From: Williamsia muralis
GTDB lineage: Bacteria > Actinomycetota > Actinomycetes > Mycobacteriales > Mycobacteriaceae
Assembly (NCBI RefSeq): GCF_002735905.1
Contig: NZ_PEBD01000010.1
Location: forward strand, 806,001-870,000
Direction of reading: 5' to 3'
DNA length: 64,000 bases
The position numbers were made by a program, and so were the translations under genes. Shown here piece after piece: positions 35,485 to 44,595 of the stretch; the stretch's first letter is position 1; each line of letters opens with the position of its first letter. A model generated the notes under the pieces. That model saw only the letters and a program-made list of their open reading frames with translations. It was not told the origin of the DNA and ran no database searches.

Positions 35485-36297
35485 GTGGCCGATATGGGAG
35501 ATTTCGACGGCAAGGTCGTCTACATCACGGGCATCGCCCGCGGGCAGGGCCGCAGTCACGCGATCCGATTCGCCGAGGAAGGCGCATCGGTCATCGGGCT
35601 CGACGTATGTGGTGAGGTCACCAAGATCGGTTATCCGGTGGCCACCGCCGAAGACATGGAAGAGACCGTGCGCCAGGTCAAGGCCGCGGGCGGCAATATT
35701 CTTGCCCGCCAACTCGATACCCGTGACCTGGCGGGCCAGCAGCAGCTCGTGGCCGACGGCGTCGCCCAATTCGGCCGACTCGACTACGTCATCGTCAATG
35801 CCGGTGTGCTCACCTGGGGCAGCGTCCACGAGATGACCGAGAGCCAGTTCATGGACGTCATCGATGTCAACGTGAACGGATCCTGGAAGACGCTCAGGGC
35901 GACCATCCCGGCGATGCTCGAAGCCGGCAACGGGGGCTCGATCGTGATCATCAGCTCCGTCGCCGGGATCAAGTCGATGCCGATGCAGGCGTCCTACTCG
36001 GCGTCCAAACATGCCCTGGTCGGACTGGCGCACACAACCGCAAAAGAGCTGGGCCGCAGCAAGATCAGGGTCAACACCGTTCACCCCTACGGCGTCGAGA
36101 CCCCGATGTGCATCGAGGACGCCGATGCCTTCAAGGTGTTCGAGATGCCCGAGTACAAAGCGCACTTCGAGCCGATCCTTCCCGGTATGGCCAAGTCCGG
36201 CGACATCACCGACGCGGTGATGTACCTGTGCTCCACCCGCGCCAAGTTCATCACCGCCTCCTCCATCGAGGTGGACATGGGCGCCACCAAGGTCTAA
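35485..36297 (+). CDS. Mycofactocin-coupled SDR-family oxidoreductase
   Basis: A 270-residue short-chain dehydrogenase. The N-terminal motif GKVVYITGIARGQGRSHAIR and the acidic residue in GLDVC are diagnostic of the branch that holds NAD(H) tightly and uses mycofactocin as external electron acceptor. The active-site set is visible: Ser in IISSVAG, Tyr in YSASKHALVG and the Lys four residues later. GTG 35485 is annotated; ATG 35494 is an alternative because GGAGG lies very close to the GTG. It sits inside the mft locus behind an operator-like dyad. Alcohol or hydroxysteroid substrates are plausible. Confidence 0.92.
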   Translation: MADMGDFDGKVVYITGIARGQGRSHAIRFAEEGASVIGLDVCGEVTKIGYPVATAEDMEETVRQVKAAGGNILARQLDTRDLAGQQQLVADGVAQFGRLDYVIVNAGVLTWGSVHEMTESQFMDVIDVNVNGSWKTLRATIPAMLEAGNGGSIVIISSVAGIKSMPMQASYSASKHALVGLAHTTAKELGRSKIRVNTVHPYGVETPMCIEDADAFKVFEMPEYKAHFEPILPGMAKSGDITDAVMYLCSTRAKFITASSIEVDMGATKV

Positions 36298-36320
36298 TCG
36301 GCCAACCAGCCGGCGGATAC

Positions 36321-36362
36321 GAAAACGGCCCACCCCGCACGCGGGATGGGCCGTCGTTTCGT
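36321..36362. terminator. Bidirectional terminator between SDR and racemase
   Basis: ACGGCCCACCCCG and CGGGATGGGCCGT pair with one wobble around a short loop, flanked by A-rich sequence on the left and GTTTC on the right. It lies between two convergent genes and can serve both. Confidence 0.8.
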
Positions 36363-36374
36363 GTGTGCGGTCGG

Positions 36375-37466
36375 TCAGTCCTGCCAGAGCGTGGCGGGGT
36401 CGGCTGCGGTGCGGGCCGGTGCGGCGGGTGTGTCGGGCACTGTCCGCGAAAAGCGCGGTGCCACAGAGGCTTGCATGACGCCGTCGATCTCCACCAGGGA
36501 TCCACGACTGGCCAGGTGCTTGTTCTGCGGCGCCTCTTCCCAGTCGAGAACCGGCGTGGCGCACGCGTCCGTCCCATCGAAGATCGCGGTCCACTCGTCG
36601 CGGGTCTTGGACTTGAACACCTCGGCAAAGCGGATCTTCATGGCCGGCCACCGGGGCATGTCGAGTTGGTCGGGGAGTGTCTCGTCATCGGCGAGTCCCA
36701 TCCCGTCGAGCAGGAGGGCATAGAACTGCGGCTCGATGGCGCCCACGGCGAAGTACTTTCCATCAGAGGTCTCGTAGACGTCGTAGAACGGGGCGCCGGT
36801 GTCGAGCAGGTTGGCTCCGCGCTCGTTGCCCCACAGACCCGTGCCGCGGAACGCCCACATCATCTGGCCGAGCACCGATGCACCGTCAACCATTGCGGCG
36901 TCGATGGTTTGGCCCTTGCCCGACTTCTCGCGCTCCACGAGCGCCGCCAGGATTCCCTGCACGAGGAACATGGATCCGCCGCCGAAGTCGCCGAACAGGT
37001 TGAGTGGTGGGGTTGGCACCTCGTCGGCCCGGCCGACGGCGTGCAACAGGCCGGTCAGCGAGATGTAGTTGATGTCGTGGCCGGCCACCTGCGACAGCGG
37101 GCCGTCCTGGCCCCACCCTGTCATCCGTCCGTAGACCACACGGGGGTTGACGGCCGCGACATCATCGGGACCGAAACCGAGTCGTTCGGTGACGCCGGGA
37201 CGAAAGCCTTCGATGACGACATCGGCCTTGGCGATCAAGTTCATGATCGCCTCTTTGTCCGCAGCATCTTTCAAGTTCGCCTCGACCACCGTGCGGTTGC
37301 GCAAGAGCTGGTCGGCGACCTGTCCCTCTTTCGGAAGCTTGCCTGGGCGCTCGATCCGCACGACGTCGGCGCCCAGATCGCCCAGCATCATCGCTGCGTG
37401 CGGCCCGGGGCCGATGCCTGCGAACTCGATCACGCGTATTCCGCTCAGCGGTCCGTTCTTTGCCAT
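36375..37466 (-). CDS. mcr: Alpha-methylacyl-CoA racemase (CoA-transferase family III)
   Basis: A 363-residue family III CoA-transferase-fold enzyme from ATG 37466. Length and motifs fit mycobacterial Mcr: [20 protein letters not shown] at the N-terminus, a His in GHDINY and an Asp in LFGDFGGGS that correspond to the catalytic His126/Asp156 pair. It epimerises 2-methyl-branched acyl-CoAs, as needed for sterol side chains and methyl-branched fatty acids. It is read opposite to the mft genes and divides mftABCD plus SDR from mftEFG. A longer upstream frame is not conserved. Confidence 0.9.
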   Translation of the reverse strand: MAKNGPLSGIRVIEFAGIGPGPHAAMMLGDLGADVVRIERPGKLPKEGQVADQLLRNRTVVEANLKDAADKEAIMNLIAKADVVIEGFRPGVTERLGFGPDDVAAVNPRVVYGRMTGWGQDGPLSQVAGHDINYISLTGLLHAVGRADEVPTPPLNLFGDFGGGSMFLVQGILAALVEREKSGKGQTIDAAMVDGASVLGQMMWAFRGTGLWGNERGANLLDTGAPFYDVYETSDGKYFAVGAIEPQFYALLLDGMGLADDETLPDQLDMPRWPAMKIRFAEVFKSKTRDEWTAIFDGTDACATPVLDWEEAPQNKHLASRGSLVEIDGVMQASVAPRFSRTVPDTPAAPARTAADPATLWQD

Positions 37467-37627
37467 GTATCGCACCTCATCGTCGAGTGGTCCACCACGC
37501 ACGCCACCCGGCGGGCGCAGAGCGTCACATCCAAATACTGTCGGGTGCCAAGTAAACCAGGTGCCGAGCGAATGCTCGGGCGGCAAAGCCCTTCGGGGCG
37601 AAGCGGCAACGGTCTACCATTGTCCGA

Positions 37628-38353
37628 ATGACACCTTCGGGCGGGCTCGGTTTCCGAAGCTGGACCGAGTTGGATGATCGGTCGGCCACGGTCCTCGTCC
37701 CGTTGGGTTCCATCGAACAACATGGGCCACACCTGCCACTCGACACCGATGTTCGGATAGCGACTGCCGTTGCCGATGCCGCAACAGGGTCGGGCTCGGA
37801 GCCATGGGCTCAGGGGGCCGACCTGATGGTTGCGCCACCACTCAATTACGGCGCGGCCGGGGAGCACGAGGGATTCCCCGGGACCATCTCCATCGGGCAC
37901 GAGGTGTTGTACTCGGTGCTGGTCGAGTACGGGCGCAGCGCCTGCCGATGGGCGGCTCGGTTGGTGTTCGTGAACGCTCACGGTGGTAACGGGAGAACGT
38001 TGCTGTCGGCGGTGTCGCAACTGCGCACCGAGGGTCGGGAAGTGGCATGGTTCGGATGCGCCTCTCCGGGCGCCGACGCACATGCTGGTTACACGGAAAC
38101 GTCGCTGTTGCTGCACATCTCGCCGATGGTCGTGCGCGTCGAAGAGATGGTCAGCGGCAACGTGACTCCGGTGTCCGAATTGATGGCATCGATGCGCGCA
38201 GGGGGAGTGGCAGCTGTGAGTGACAACGGGATACTCGGCGATCCGATGGCGGCTTCGGCCGCCGAAGGGAGGCGAATGCTCAGCGAGATGGCCGCGCGGC
38301 TGGCCGACGCTGTCGGTCGGTGGGAGCCTGACTCGAACGGGATGCTCAGGTGA
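37628..38353 (+). CDS. mftE: Mycofactocin precursor peptide peptidase (creatininase family)
   Basis: A 241-residue creatininase-fold metallohydrolase from ATG 37628. Metal and active-site motifs are SIEQHGPHLPLDTD, GEHEGFPG, NAHGGN and GYTETS. MftE cleaves the modified Val-Tyr unit from MftA, releasing AHDP. It overlaps mftF by four bases (GTGA). The short 161-base region upstream, shared with the divergent racemase, should hold the promoter for mftEFG. Confidence 0.95.
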   Translation: MTPSGGLGFRSWTELDDRSATVLVPLGSIEQHGPHLPLDTDVRIATAVADAATGSGSEPWAQGADLMVAPPLNYGAAGEHEGFPGTISIGHEVLYSVLVEYGRSACRWAARLVFVNAHGGNGRTLLSAVSQLRTEGREVAWFGCASPGADAHAGYTETSLLLHISPMVVRVEEMVSGNVTPVSELMASMRAGGVAAVSDNGILGDPMAASAAEGRRMLSEMAARLADAVGRWEPDSNGMLR

Positions 38354-39855
38354 TCGCCGGAAGTCGGCAGGACGAGCGCGAAGACGAAGGTGGGGATCCG
38401 GACGGATCGCAGGTCGACGTCCCGGTCGATCCCGACGTCGCGGTCCCGCCGCCCGGATTCCAGGTGCAGCTCGATCCACGCTGCATGATCTCCGACGACC
38501 GTCGCCACATCATCGGGGGATCGCCGACCCGGCTCCTGAACCTGTCCGAGCTGGCCGGCGGCCTACTCGACGCCGACGGCCGGCTCACGGTGCACGACCG
38601 CACCACCTCGCAACTGGCCAGGAAGTTGCTCGATGCCGGCGTCGGTCACCCACGGCCGATGTTCGGCCCGACCGACACCGACGTCACCGTGGTGGTCCCG
38701 GTGCGCGACAATCAGTCCGGAATCGACCGGCTGCTACCGGGTCTGGCCGGGCACAAGGTCATCGTCGTCGACGACGGGTCGGCCGTACCGATCGAGGCGC
38801 CAGGCGCCCAGGTCATCCGCCTCGAGCGCAGTCATGGACCCGCAGCGGCGCGTAACAGGGGAGCCGCCCACGCGGACACCGAGTTGCTCGCCTTTCTCGA
38901 CTCCGACGTCGTGCCGGAGCACGATTGGCTCACCAAGTTGCTCGGACACTTCTCGGATCCCAAGGTCGCCCTGGCAGCGCCACGAATCGTCGCGCTCGAG
39001 CCGGGCGGCGGCGCCACCTCCCGGTACGAAGCCCTGTGTTCTTCCCTCGACATGGGCCGCCGAGAAGGCCCGGTGGCGCCCCGGTCGCGCATTCCATATG
39101 TCCCCAGCGCAGCAATGATCGTGCGCCGCAACTGCTTTCGCGGATTCGACGAGTCGATGGAGGTCGCCGAAGACGTAGACCTGTGCTGGCGGCTTCATGC
39201 GGACGGGTGGTCGCTGCGATACGACCCCATCGCCACCGTCGCCCACGACCACCGGCATCGTCTCTCCAAGAGCCTCGACCGCAAGCGTTATTACGGTACC
39301 GGCGCGGCCCTGCTGTCGGGCCGCCATCCGGGCATGGGTGCTCCGTTAGCCCTCACCGTTCCCATGGCGGCAGCGATGGCGGCTCTGGTCACGGGGACGG
39401 TCTGGGGGGTCATGGCCGCCCTCGCTGTCTTCGGAGTGATCGGCGGGCGGCTGCACCGCCGGGTGTCGTCCATGCCCGATGCCGCCCGCACGGCCGCCAA
39501 ACTCACAGCGCAGTCGGTGGGATTCGGGGTGTTGCAGTCGGCGTCTGCGATGTGTCGCCACTATTGGCCGCTGTCGATTCTCCTCGCCTTGGTGTCCAAG
39601 CGTTTTCGGTTGCTGCTCCTGACTGTTGCGGTCGGGGAGGCAGCATACGAGTGGGTCCGGCTGGAACTGGTCAATCCCGAGCCGGGCGCCCGCGTCGGCT
39701 GGTGGCGGTTCATGGTGCTCAAACGGCTCGACGATCTGGCCTATGGCGCAGGTCTGTGGCAGGGGGCGCTCGCAGGCCGCAGCATCGACGCACTCTATCC
39801 GCGGATCAGTAATTCGGTGTCGACCGAAGCGCGCCCTCGCGTCGCCCCTCGATGA
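38350..39855 (+). CDS. mftF: Mycofactocin glycosyltransferase
   Basis: A 501-residue family 2 glycosyltransferase from GTG 38350. An N-terminal region of about 110 residues precedes the GT-A core (VTVVVPVRDNQSGI, VVDDGS, AFLDSDVVPE with its metal-binding DxD, EDVDLCWRL). Hydrophobic helices follow (about residues 335-430). MftF adds a beta-1,4-glucan chain to pre-mycofactocin to give mycofactocin-n. It overlaps mftE and is four bases from mftG. Confidence 0.94.
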   Translation: MIAGSRQDEREDEGGDPDGSQVDVPVDPDVAVPPPGFQVQLDPRCMISDDRRHIIGGSPTRLLNLSELAGGLLDADGRLTVHDRTTSQLARKLLDAGVGHPRPMFGPTDTDVTVVVPVRDNQSGIDRLLPGLAGHKVIVVDDGSAVPIEAPGAQVIRLERSHGPAAARNRGAAHADTELLAFLDSDVVPEHDWLTKLLGHFSDPKVALAAPRIVALEPGGGATSRYEALCSSLDMGRREGPVAPRSRIPYVPSAAMIVRRNCFRGFDESMEVAEDVDLCWRLHADGWSLRYDPIATVAHDHRHRLSKSLDRKRYYGTGAALLSGRHPGMGAPLALTVPMAAAMAALVTGTVWGVMAALAVFGVIGGRLHRRVSSMPDAARTAAKLTAQSVGFGVLQSASAMCRHYWPLSILLALVSKRFRLLLLTVAVGEAAYEWVRLELVNPEPGARVGWWRFMVLKRLDDLAYGAGLWQGALAGRSIDALYPRISNSVSTEARPRVAPR

Positions 39856-39859
39856 CCTG

Positions 39860-41179
39860 ATGAGCAGCGCTGCCGATGTCGGCGCGGACGTCATCGTTGT
39901 CGGCGCGGGCAGCAGCGGGAGTGTTGTCGCCGAGCGCCTATCCCGAGACCCGGATCGGCGAGTCCTGTGGCTCGAGGCCGGGCCCGGTTCGCCGGCGCCA
40001 TCCGCGCTGCGCCTGGATCGACTTCCCATTGGACCGGGTTCGGACCGGGTGGCGCGGTATCGCAGCAGGCAGGGGTTCGACCTACCCCGAGGGCGCGGTG
40101 TGGGCGGTTCGTCGGTGGTCAACGGCGGATACTTCCTGCGTTGGCATCGTTCGGATTTCACCGGCTGGTCCGAGGAGATCTGGCCGATGTCGGTCATCGC
40201 CGACACCTACGACAATCTTGATGGTGGCGCGCAGGGCGGCGGCTCGATGCATGTCTCGGCCTTTGCCGACGATGAGATCGGTGGGTATGCCAAGGCGTTC
40301 GAGAGTCATTGGGAGACAGAGGGTCTTGCGCGTATCGCTGCGCCGTGGGCCCATGTGGGGATCAACCGGGTGCGTTCGAATCGGGACGGCCCCTTACGTC
40401 GGTCGGCGGCGCACTGGATGGTTGACGATGGCGGCCGGCGTGGCCTGCGTCTGCTCACCGGTGCTGCGGCCACCGAGCTCGTGGTGCGGGGAGGGCGCGT
40501 CACGGGAGTCGCCATCGGTGACGATGTGTTCTCTGCTGATGAAGTGATTGTCTGCGCCGGAACCCTGGGGACTGCAGAGCTGCTGATCCGGTCACCCGGC
40601 GTGCAGATACAGAGCCTGGATGTGTGGGAGCATCGCGAAGTGCTCGTGCGGTTCGCCCCCGCGCAGCTGCCCGTCGCGAAGCCTTCGGCGTTGCTGCAGT
40701 CCGTGGTGCACACATCCGACGGTGTCGAGTTACGTTGTTACGGCGGAGACTTCGCAGATTTCATCGAAGGACTGCCCGCAACGGGACCGGCTTTCGGGGC
40801 GGCCCTGATGCGTCCGCACCGCGCCGGATCCCTTTCCTGGGATGCGACGAGCGGCCTGCAGGTCGACCTCGGTGAACTCGACGGCGCCGACACGCGCACT
40901 CTCGGCGTGTGGGCCGACCGACTGCGGGCGATGTTCGACAGTGATCACTTCTCCGCGTACGCGGGGAAGGGGAACGCTCAGATCGATCCGGTGCTCAGGA
41001 CCTCACAGCACGCCTGGGGCACACTGCCGATGGGGGTGGCCACGGACTGGGCCGGAGCGGTGGGCGGGGTCGATGGTCTGAGGGTGATCGATGCCTCCAT
41101 CTTGCCGACGGCCGGCTCGTCCGGGCCGCACGCGACGGTCATGATGGTCGCGACTCGGATCATGGATCTGATCTACTGA
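39860..41179 (+). CDS. mftG: Mycofactocin-associated GMC oxidoreductase
   Basis: A 439-residue GMC-family flavoprotein from ATG 39860, four bases after mftF. The FAD fingerprint VIVVGAGSSGSVVAERL, the LPRGRGVGGSSVVNGGYFLR block and the C-terminal HATVMMVATRI region are clear. MftG reoxidises mycofactocinol and links it to the respiratory chain, for example in growth on alcohols. It is somewhat shorter than the M. tuberculosis protein as I recall it. Last gene of the conserved mft set. Confidence 0.93.
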   Translation: MSSAADVGADVIVVGAGSSGSVVAERLSRDPDRRVLWLEAGPGSPAPSALRLDRLPIGPGSDRVARYRSRQGFDLPRGRGVGGSSVVNGGYFLRWHRSDFTGWSEEIWPMSVIADTYDNLDGGAQGGGSMHVSAFADDEIGGYAKAFESHWETEGLARIAAPWAHVGINRVRSNRDGPLRRSAAHWMVDDGGRRGLRLLTGAAATELVVRGGRVTGVAIGDDVFSADEVIVCAGTLGTAELLIRSPGVQIQSLDVWEHREVLVRFAPAQLPVAKPSALLQSVVHTSDGVELRCYGGDFADFIEGLPATGPAFGAALMRPHRAGSLSWDATSGLQVDLGELDGADTRTLGVWADRLRAMFDSDHFSAYAGKGNAQIDPVLRTSQHAWGTLPMGVATDWAGAVGGVDGLRVIDASILPTAGSSGPHATVMMVATRIMDLIY

Positions 41180-41236
41180 TTTACCCAACTGAATGTCCGG
41201 TTGTCCTCCGTCAACGCCGGTGGCTACGGTAGGGCC

Positions 41237-42139
41237 ATGGACGAATCTCGGTTGACCGTCGTGATCCCGGCCTACAATGAGGCCGAGACTCTCAGGGGTT
41301 GCCTCGACAGCTTGGTACCGCAACTGACCCACCTGTACGAGATCGTGGTGGTGGACAACAACTCGACTGATGAAACGGCTTCGCTTGTTGAGGAATTCGC
41401 CTCGAAGTACGGAAAGTTCCGGTCGGTGGTGGCCACCGAACAGGGCGTGATCCACGCCCGCACAGTCGGTTTCGACAACGCCCGGGGTGATGTGATCGCT
41501 CGCATCGATGCCGATTCGCGCGTCGGTCCCGGGTGGGCGCAGTCGATCAACGAGTTCTTCGACCAGTACGGTGACGTTTACGAGGCAGGCACCGGGTTGT
41601 GCACTTCTCATGATCTGCCGTTCCAGGATCGCTTTCGCCGATCGCACATCGGCATCACCGGCGATGCGCGGGCGAAGCTGGCCGCGATGTCGGAGCGGCC
41701 CGGGTCCGAGGGGCCGGATCTTCAGCGGTTGTTCGGGTCGAACATGGCAATGACCAAAAAGGCGTGGGAGCAGGCGCGCTCGTGCAGTTGCATGCGCTCG
41801 GACGTGTTCGAGGATCTTGATCTGACCCTGTGCCTCAAGCGGAACGGTGTCCGGATCGGCCTGATCCCTGGCGCCGACGCAACAATCTCCGGCCGACGGT
41901 ATCTCACCCCGCCCCCGGCATACTTCAGGTACTGCCTGCGAGATCAGCGAACCTTCAAAGTGCATGGGCTGCCCAAGGAGCGAGCAAAGGCGGTGGTGCA
42001 GATGCTTGTCGTCGCCATGCCTTTTTATCTCATCAACTGGGTGCCCTTTCGGGCATACGATCCCGCTTCGGAGCGGTTCAGGGTCCGGAACCTGATCCGG
42101 CCGCCGCAGACTCGCCTCACTCCTCGCGCCCACCGCTGA
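41237..42139 (+). CDS. Family 2 glycosyltransferase
   Basis: A 300-residue GT-A enzyme from ATG 41237. Motifs: VVIPAYNEAETLRGCLDSL, VVDNNSTDET, ARIDADSR (the DxD metal site) and DVFEDLDLTLCL. A hydrophobic stretch lies near residue 260. It begins 57 bases after mftG in the same direction, so it may be cotranscribed and act on mycofactocin or on an envelope glycan. Acceptor unknown. Confidence 0.85.
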   Translation: MDESRLTVVIPAYNEAETLRGCLDSLVPQLTHLYEIVVVDNNSTDETASLVEEFASKYGKFRSVVATEQGVIHARTVGFDNARGDVIARIDADSRVGPGWAQSINEFFDQYGDVYEAGTGLCTSHDLPFQDRFRRSHIGITGDARAKLAAMSERPGSEGPDLQRLFGSNMAMTKKAWEQARSCSCMRSDVFEDLDLTLCLKRNGVRIGLIPGADATISGRRYLTPPPAYFRYCLRDQRTFKVHGLPKERAKAVVQMLVVAMPFYLINWVPFRAYDPASERFRVRNLIRPPQTRLTPRAHR

Positions 42140-42170
42140 CCGCCGTCGAACGTTCAAGCCCCGGAAGGAC

Positions 42171-43079
42171 TCACAAACACAGCACGCGGTGCGTGATCCC
42201 GCCGCGGATCTTGCCCGCCTCGTGAGCGACGTGATAGATCCAGCGACCGGTGTTCATCCGGGTGACTGCTTGCGGCAGAAGTGGATTGCGAAGGGCGAGC
42301 GACGTCACCACCAGCGGGAACAGCAGCGGCCGATTGTATTGGGTGAACCCCATCTCCCGGTAGCGGGCGTGTATCTGCGCCGCGCCCCGGCCGTAGACGT
42401 AGATCTGTTTCCCGAGCGACCGGTACGTGTTGCGCAGTCGGTAGTCGAGCAGGGCTTCAGGGCTGTGTGCGAGCACGTACCCAGCCAGTTGTGCGCGCCA
42501 TACGTAGTCATTGTCCTCGGCCGTGTGGACAAAGGTCTCGTCGAATCCGCCGATACGGTCGTGGACATCGCGCCACACGCCCATGTTCGCTCCGATGGCG
42601 GTCGGATACCAGCCCGGTACCGGCCAACCGTCTTCGGGCAATGGGATCGGCCGCCACGTCCGAACCTCAGAGGTGTTGAGCGCCTCGGTGTCGAGGGATC
42701 CCGACACGAGGTCGGCGGCTTCTGCGGCGGCCGCCATGCTGCTGAGCCAGTGTGGACGTACCCGGTCATCACTGTCGACGAACGCGAGGAAGTCGCCTCG
42801 GGCGGCCTCGGCGCCCGCGTTACGCGCATGCGACGCCCCCGGCACCGCAGAACTGTCTACGTAGACGAGGTGGAGACCGTCGGGGATCGCTGGGCCATCG
42901 ATGAACCCGCGTAGTCCATCGGTCGAACCGTTGTCACTGATCACCACCTCCCAATCCCCTTGATAGTCCTGGGCGGCAAGGGCTTTCACCTGATCGACCA
43001 GGTGGGGCATGCCGTTTTTGACCGGGATGACCACCGAGACACAAGACGGTCTCCGGCGCTGTGATCGTGGAGGGGGCAT
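42171..43079 (-). CDS. Family 2 glycosyltransferase
   Basis: A 302-residue GT-A enzyme from ATG 43079 with SVVIPVKNGMPHLVDQVKAL, VISDNGSTDGL, AFVDSDDRVRP (DxD) and AEDNDYVWRAQLAGY. It starts 12 bases after the stop of the acyltransferase gene at 43092, on the same strand, so it belongs to the minus-strand operon with two acyltransferases and the exporter. It may glycosylate the product of the adjacent NRPS, but this is inference. Confidence 0.85.
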   Translation of the reverse strand: MPPPRSQRRRPSCVSVVIPVKNGMPHLVDQVKALAAQDYQGDWEVVISDNGSTDGLRGFIDGPAIPDGLHLVYVDSSAVPGASHARNAGAEAARGDFLAFVDSDDRVRPHWLSSMAAAAEAADLVSGSLDTEALNTSEVRTWRPIPLPEDGWPVPGWYPTAIGANMGVWRDVHDRIGGFDETFVHTAEDNDYVWRAQLAGYVLAHSPEALLDYRLRNTYRSLGKQIYVYGRGAAQIHARYREMGFTQYNRPLLFPLVVTSLALRNPLLPQAVTRMNTGRWIYHVAHEAGKIRGGITHRVLCL

Positions 43080-43091
43080 TGGCCGAGGACC

Positions 43092-44486
43092 TCAGATGAT
43101 GGTGGCGCGGTGCGCCTCGAACGACTCGCGGACGATCTGACAATATTCGCCGATGTCGGGCATCACCGCCGAGTCGACCGTGATCGACATGGCGATGTGG
43201 TCACCCCGGTCGGAGATTGCGTGAGCCAGAGTTGCACCCGAGCCGACCGGCTGCATGGTGAAGCTGTCCACGATGTTCATCCCGCAGAAACTACCGTGTC
43301 TCGCGATCCCGGGCAGGTTGGTGATCACCACGTTGAAACGGGGCGGCGCCACCGACTTCTTGCGGCGCGGCCGCCCGGAACCGAGCAGCCGGAGGACCGG
43401 GGCGGGCACGATGTCGATGAACCCCGTCGTGTGTTCTGCCAGCTTCTGTTTGACCCTGTTCTTCTTGCGTGCGGTCTCCGCGGCGATCAGCGATATCCGC
43501 ATCCGGGGATCCGCTTCGGTGGTCACCAGATCCACGACCACCGGAACGAACTGGTTTGCCGTATCCGCTTCACGCATTCCCCTCGTCGACACCGGTACCA
43601 GAGCAGACAGCGACGATGGCGGGGTCTCGTTCCTGCGACCGAGGTAGTCGTGAACAGCCTGTCCGACAATGGACAACATGAGGTCGTTGACCGTGGCGCC
43701 ACTCAACGAGGATTTCATCTCGAGCACATCGCCGCGGTCGAAGAGTATGTGGCCTACCGTGCGGGGGCCGCGGAAGTCGTGATTGAAGCGGGTGACCGGC
43801 CAGACCCGGTGGGGCCGACCACCGCCCGCCTGAGCCCGCCTCTGCTGTCTCGATGCTCGCACGATCCCAATACCCTCGTTTGCGAACCGGGTCCAGAGCG
43901 CGGGTCCACGCAGGAGTTCCCGACGGGTCAGCGCCCCGCGAGATGCAGTGTCCTTCCCGACGACCCGGCCCTCTGCACGTGTTGCGTCGCTCACGACACC
44001 GTCGTCGAACACCTTCTCGCCCAGGGTCGCCGAGGTGACGCCATCGAAGGCGATGTGATGGAACCGGAACACCACGAGACTGCACAGGCCGGCGTGGCCT
44101 GGCACGCCGGTGACGTCGGGGATGACGTGCATCAGCCAGGGTGCGTGGGACAGATCCATCGGCGTCTCTCCGAATTGCTCGACGAGCTCGATCGCCGAAG
44201 CCCACGTGCCGACGTTGCGGTGCACCTGCAGGTGGGCGGCCGCGGAGAAATCCGGGTCAGGAACCCAATAGGGGTAACCGATGTCTGATGGCAGCCGGAT
44301 CATCTTGCTGTTGAACAGATCTGAGATCCAGATCCGTTCGCTGATCCACTCCAGAAGGTGATCCTCGGTGAGCTCGAGCGGTCGGCCGGCGGGGTTCACG
44401 ACGACCTGGCAGCTGACAACCGTGGCCGTCGCGACTCCGTCCCCGAGGTAGAGGTATGCGGCGTCACGCGCGGTGACCTGTTTCAT
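43092..44486 (-). CDS. Wax ester synthase/DGAT-like acyltransferase 1
   Basis: A 464-residue WS/DGAT-family protein from ATG 44486 (MKQVTARDAAYLYLGD). The catalytic HHxxxDG is FRFHHIAFDGV, and the second family block NDLMLSIVGQAVHDYL plus the PVSTRGMRE region are present. Classical members make wax esters or triacylglycerol from acyl-CoA and an alcohol. The open frame extends upstream, but the paralogue next door begins with the same MKQ..RDAAYLYLGD, supporting this start. Placement beside an NRPS and exporter suggests acylation of the peptide product. Confidence 0.87.
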   Translation of the reverse strand: MKQVTARDAAYLYLGDGVATATVVSCQVVVNPAGRPLELTEDHLLEWISERIWISDLFNSKMIRLPSDIGYPYWVPDPDFSAAAHLQVHRNVGTWASAIELVEQFGETPMDLSHAPWLMHVIPDVTGVPGHAGLCSLVVFRFHHIAFDGVTSATLGEKVFDDGVVSDATRAEGRVVGKDTASRGALTRRELLRGPALWTRFANEGIGIVRASRQQRRAQAGGGRPHRVWPVTRFNHDFRGPRTVGHILFDRGDVLEMKSSLSGATVNDLMLSIVGQAVHDYLGRRNETPPSSLSALVPVSTRGMREADTANQFVPVVVDLVTTEADPRMRISLIAAETARKKNRVKQKLAEHTTGFIDIVPAPVLRLLGSGRPRRKKSVAPPRFNVVITNLPGIARHGSFCGMNIVDSFTMQPVGSGATLAHAISDRGDHIAMSITVDSAVMPDIGEYCQIVRESFEAHRATII

Positions 44487-44595
44487 TCGGCGATCTCCGG
44501 TGATGTGCAGGGCGTCCCACGCGATCCCCTGTGGCGCTAGGGGACCGCGATTCGGACGAGCGGGGGACGAACGGTGGGCTGGTCGACCGGCAGTC

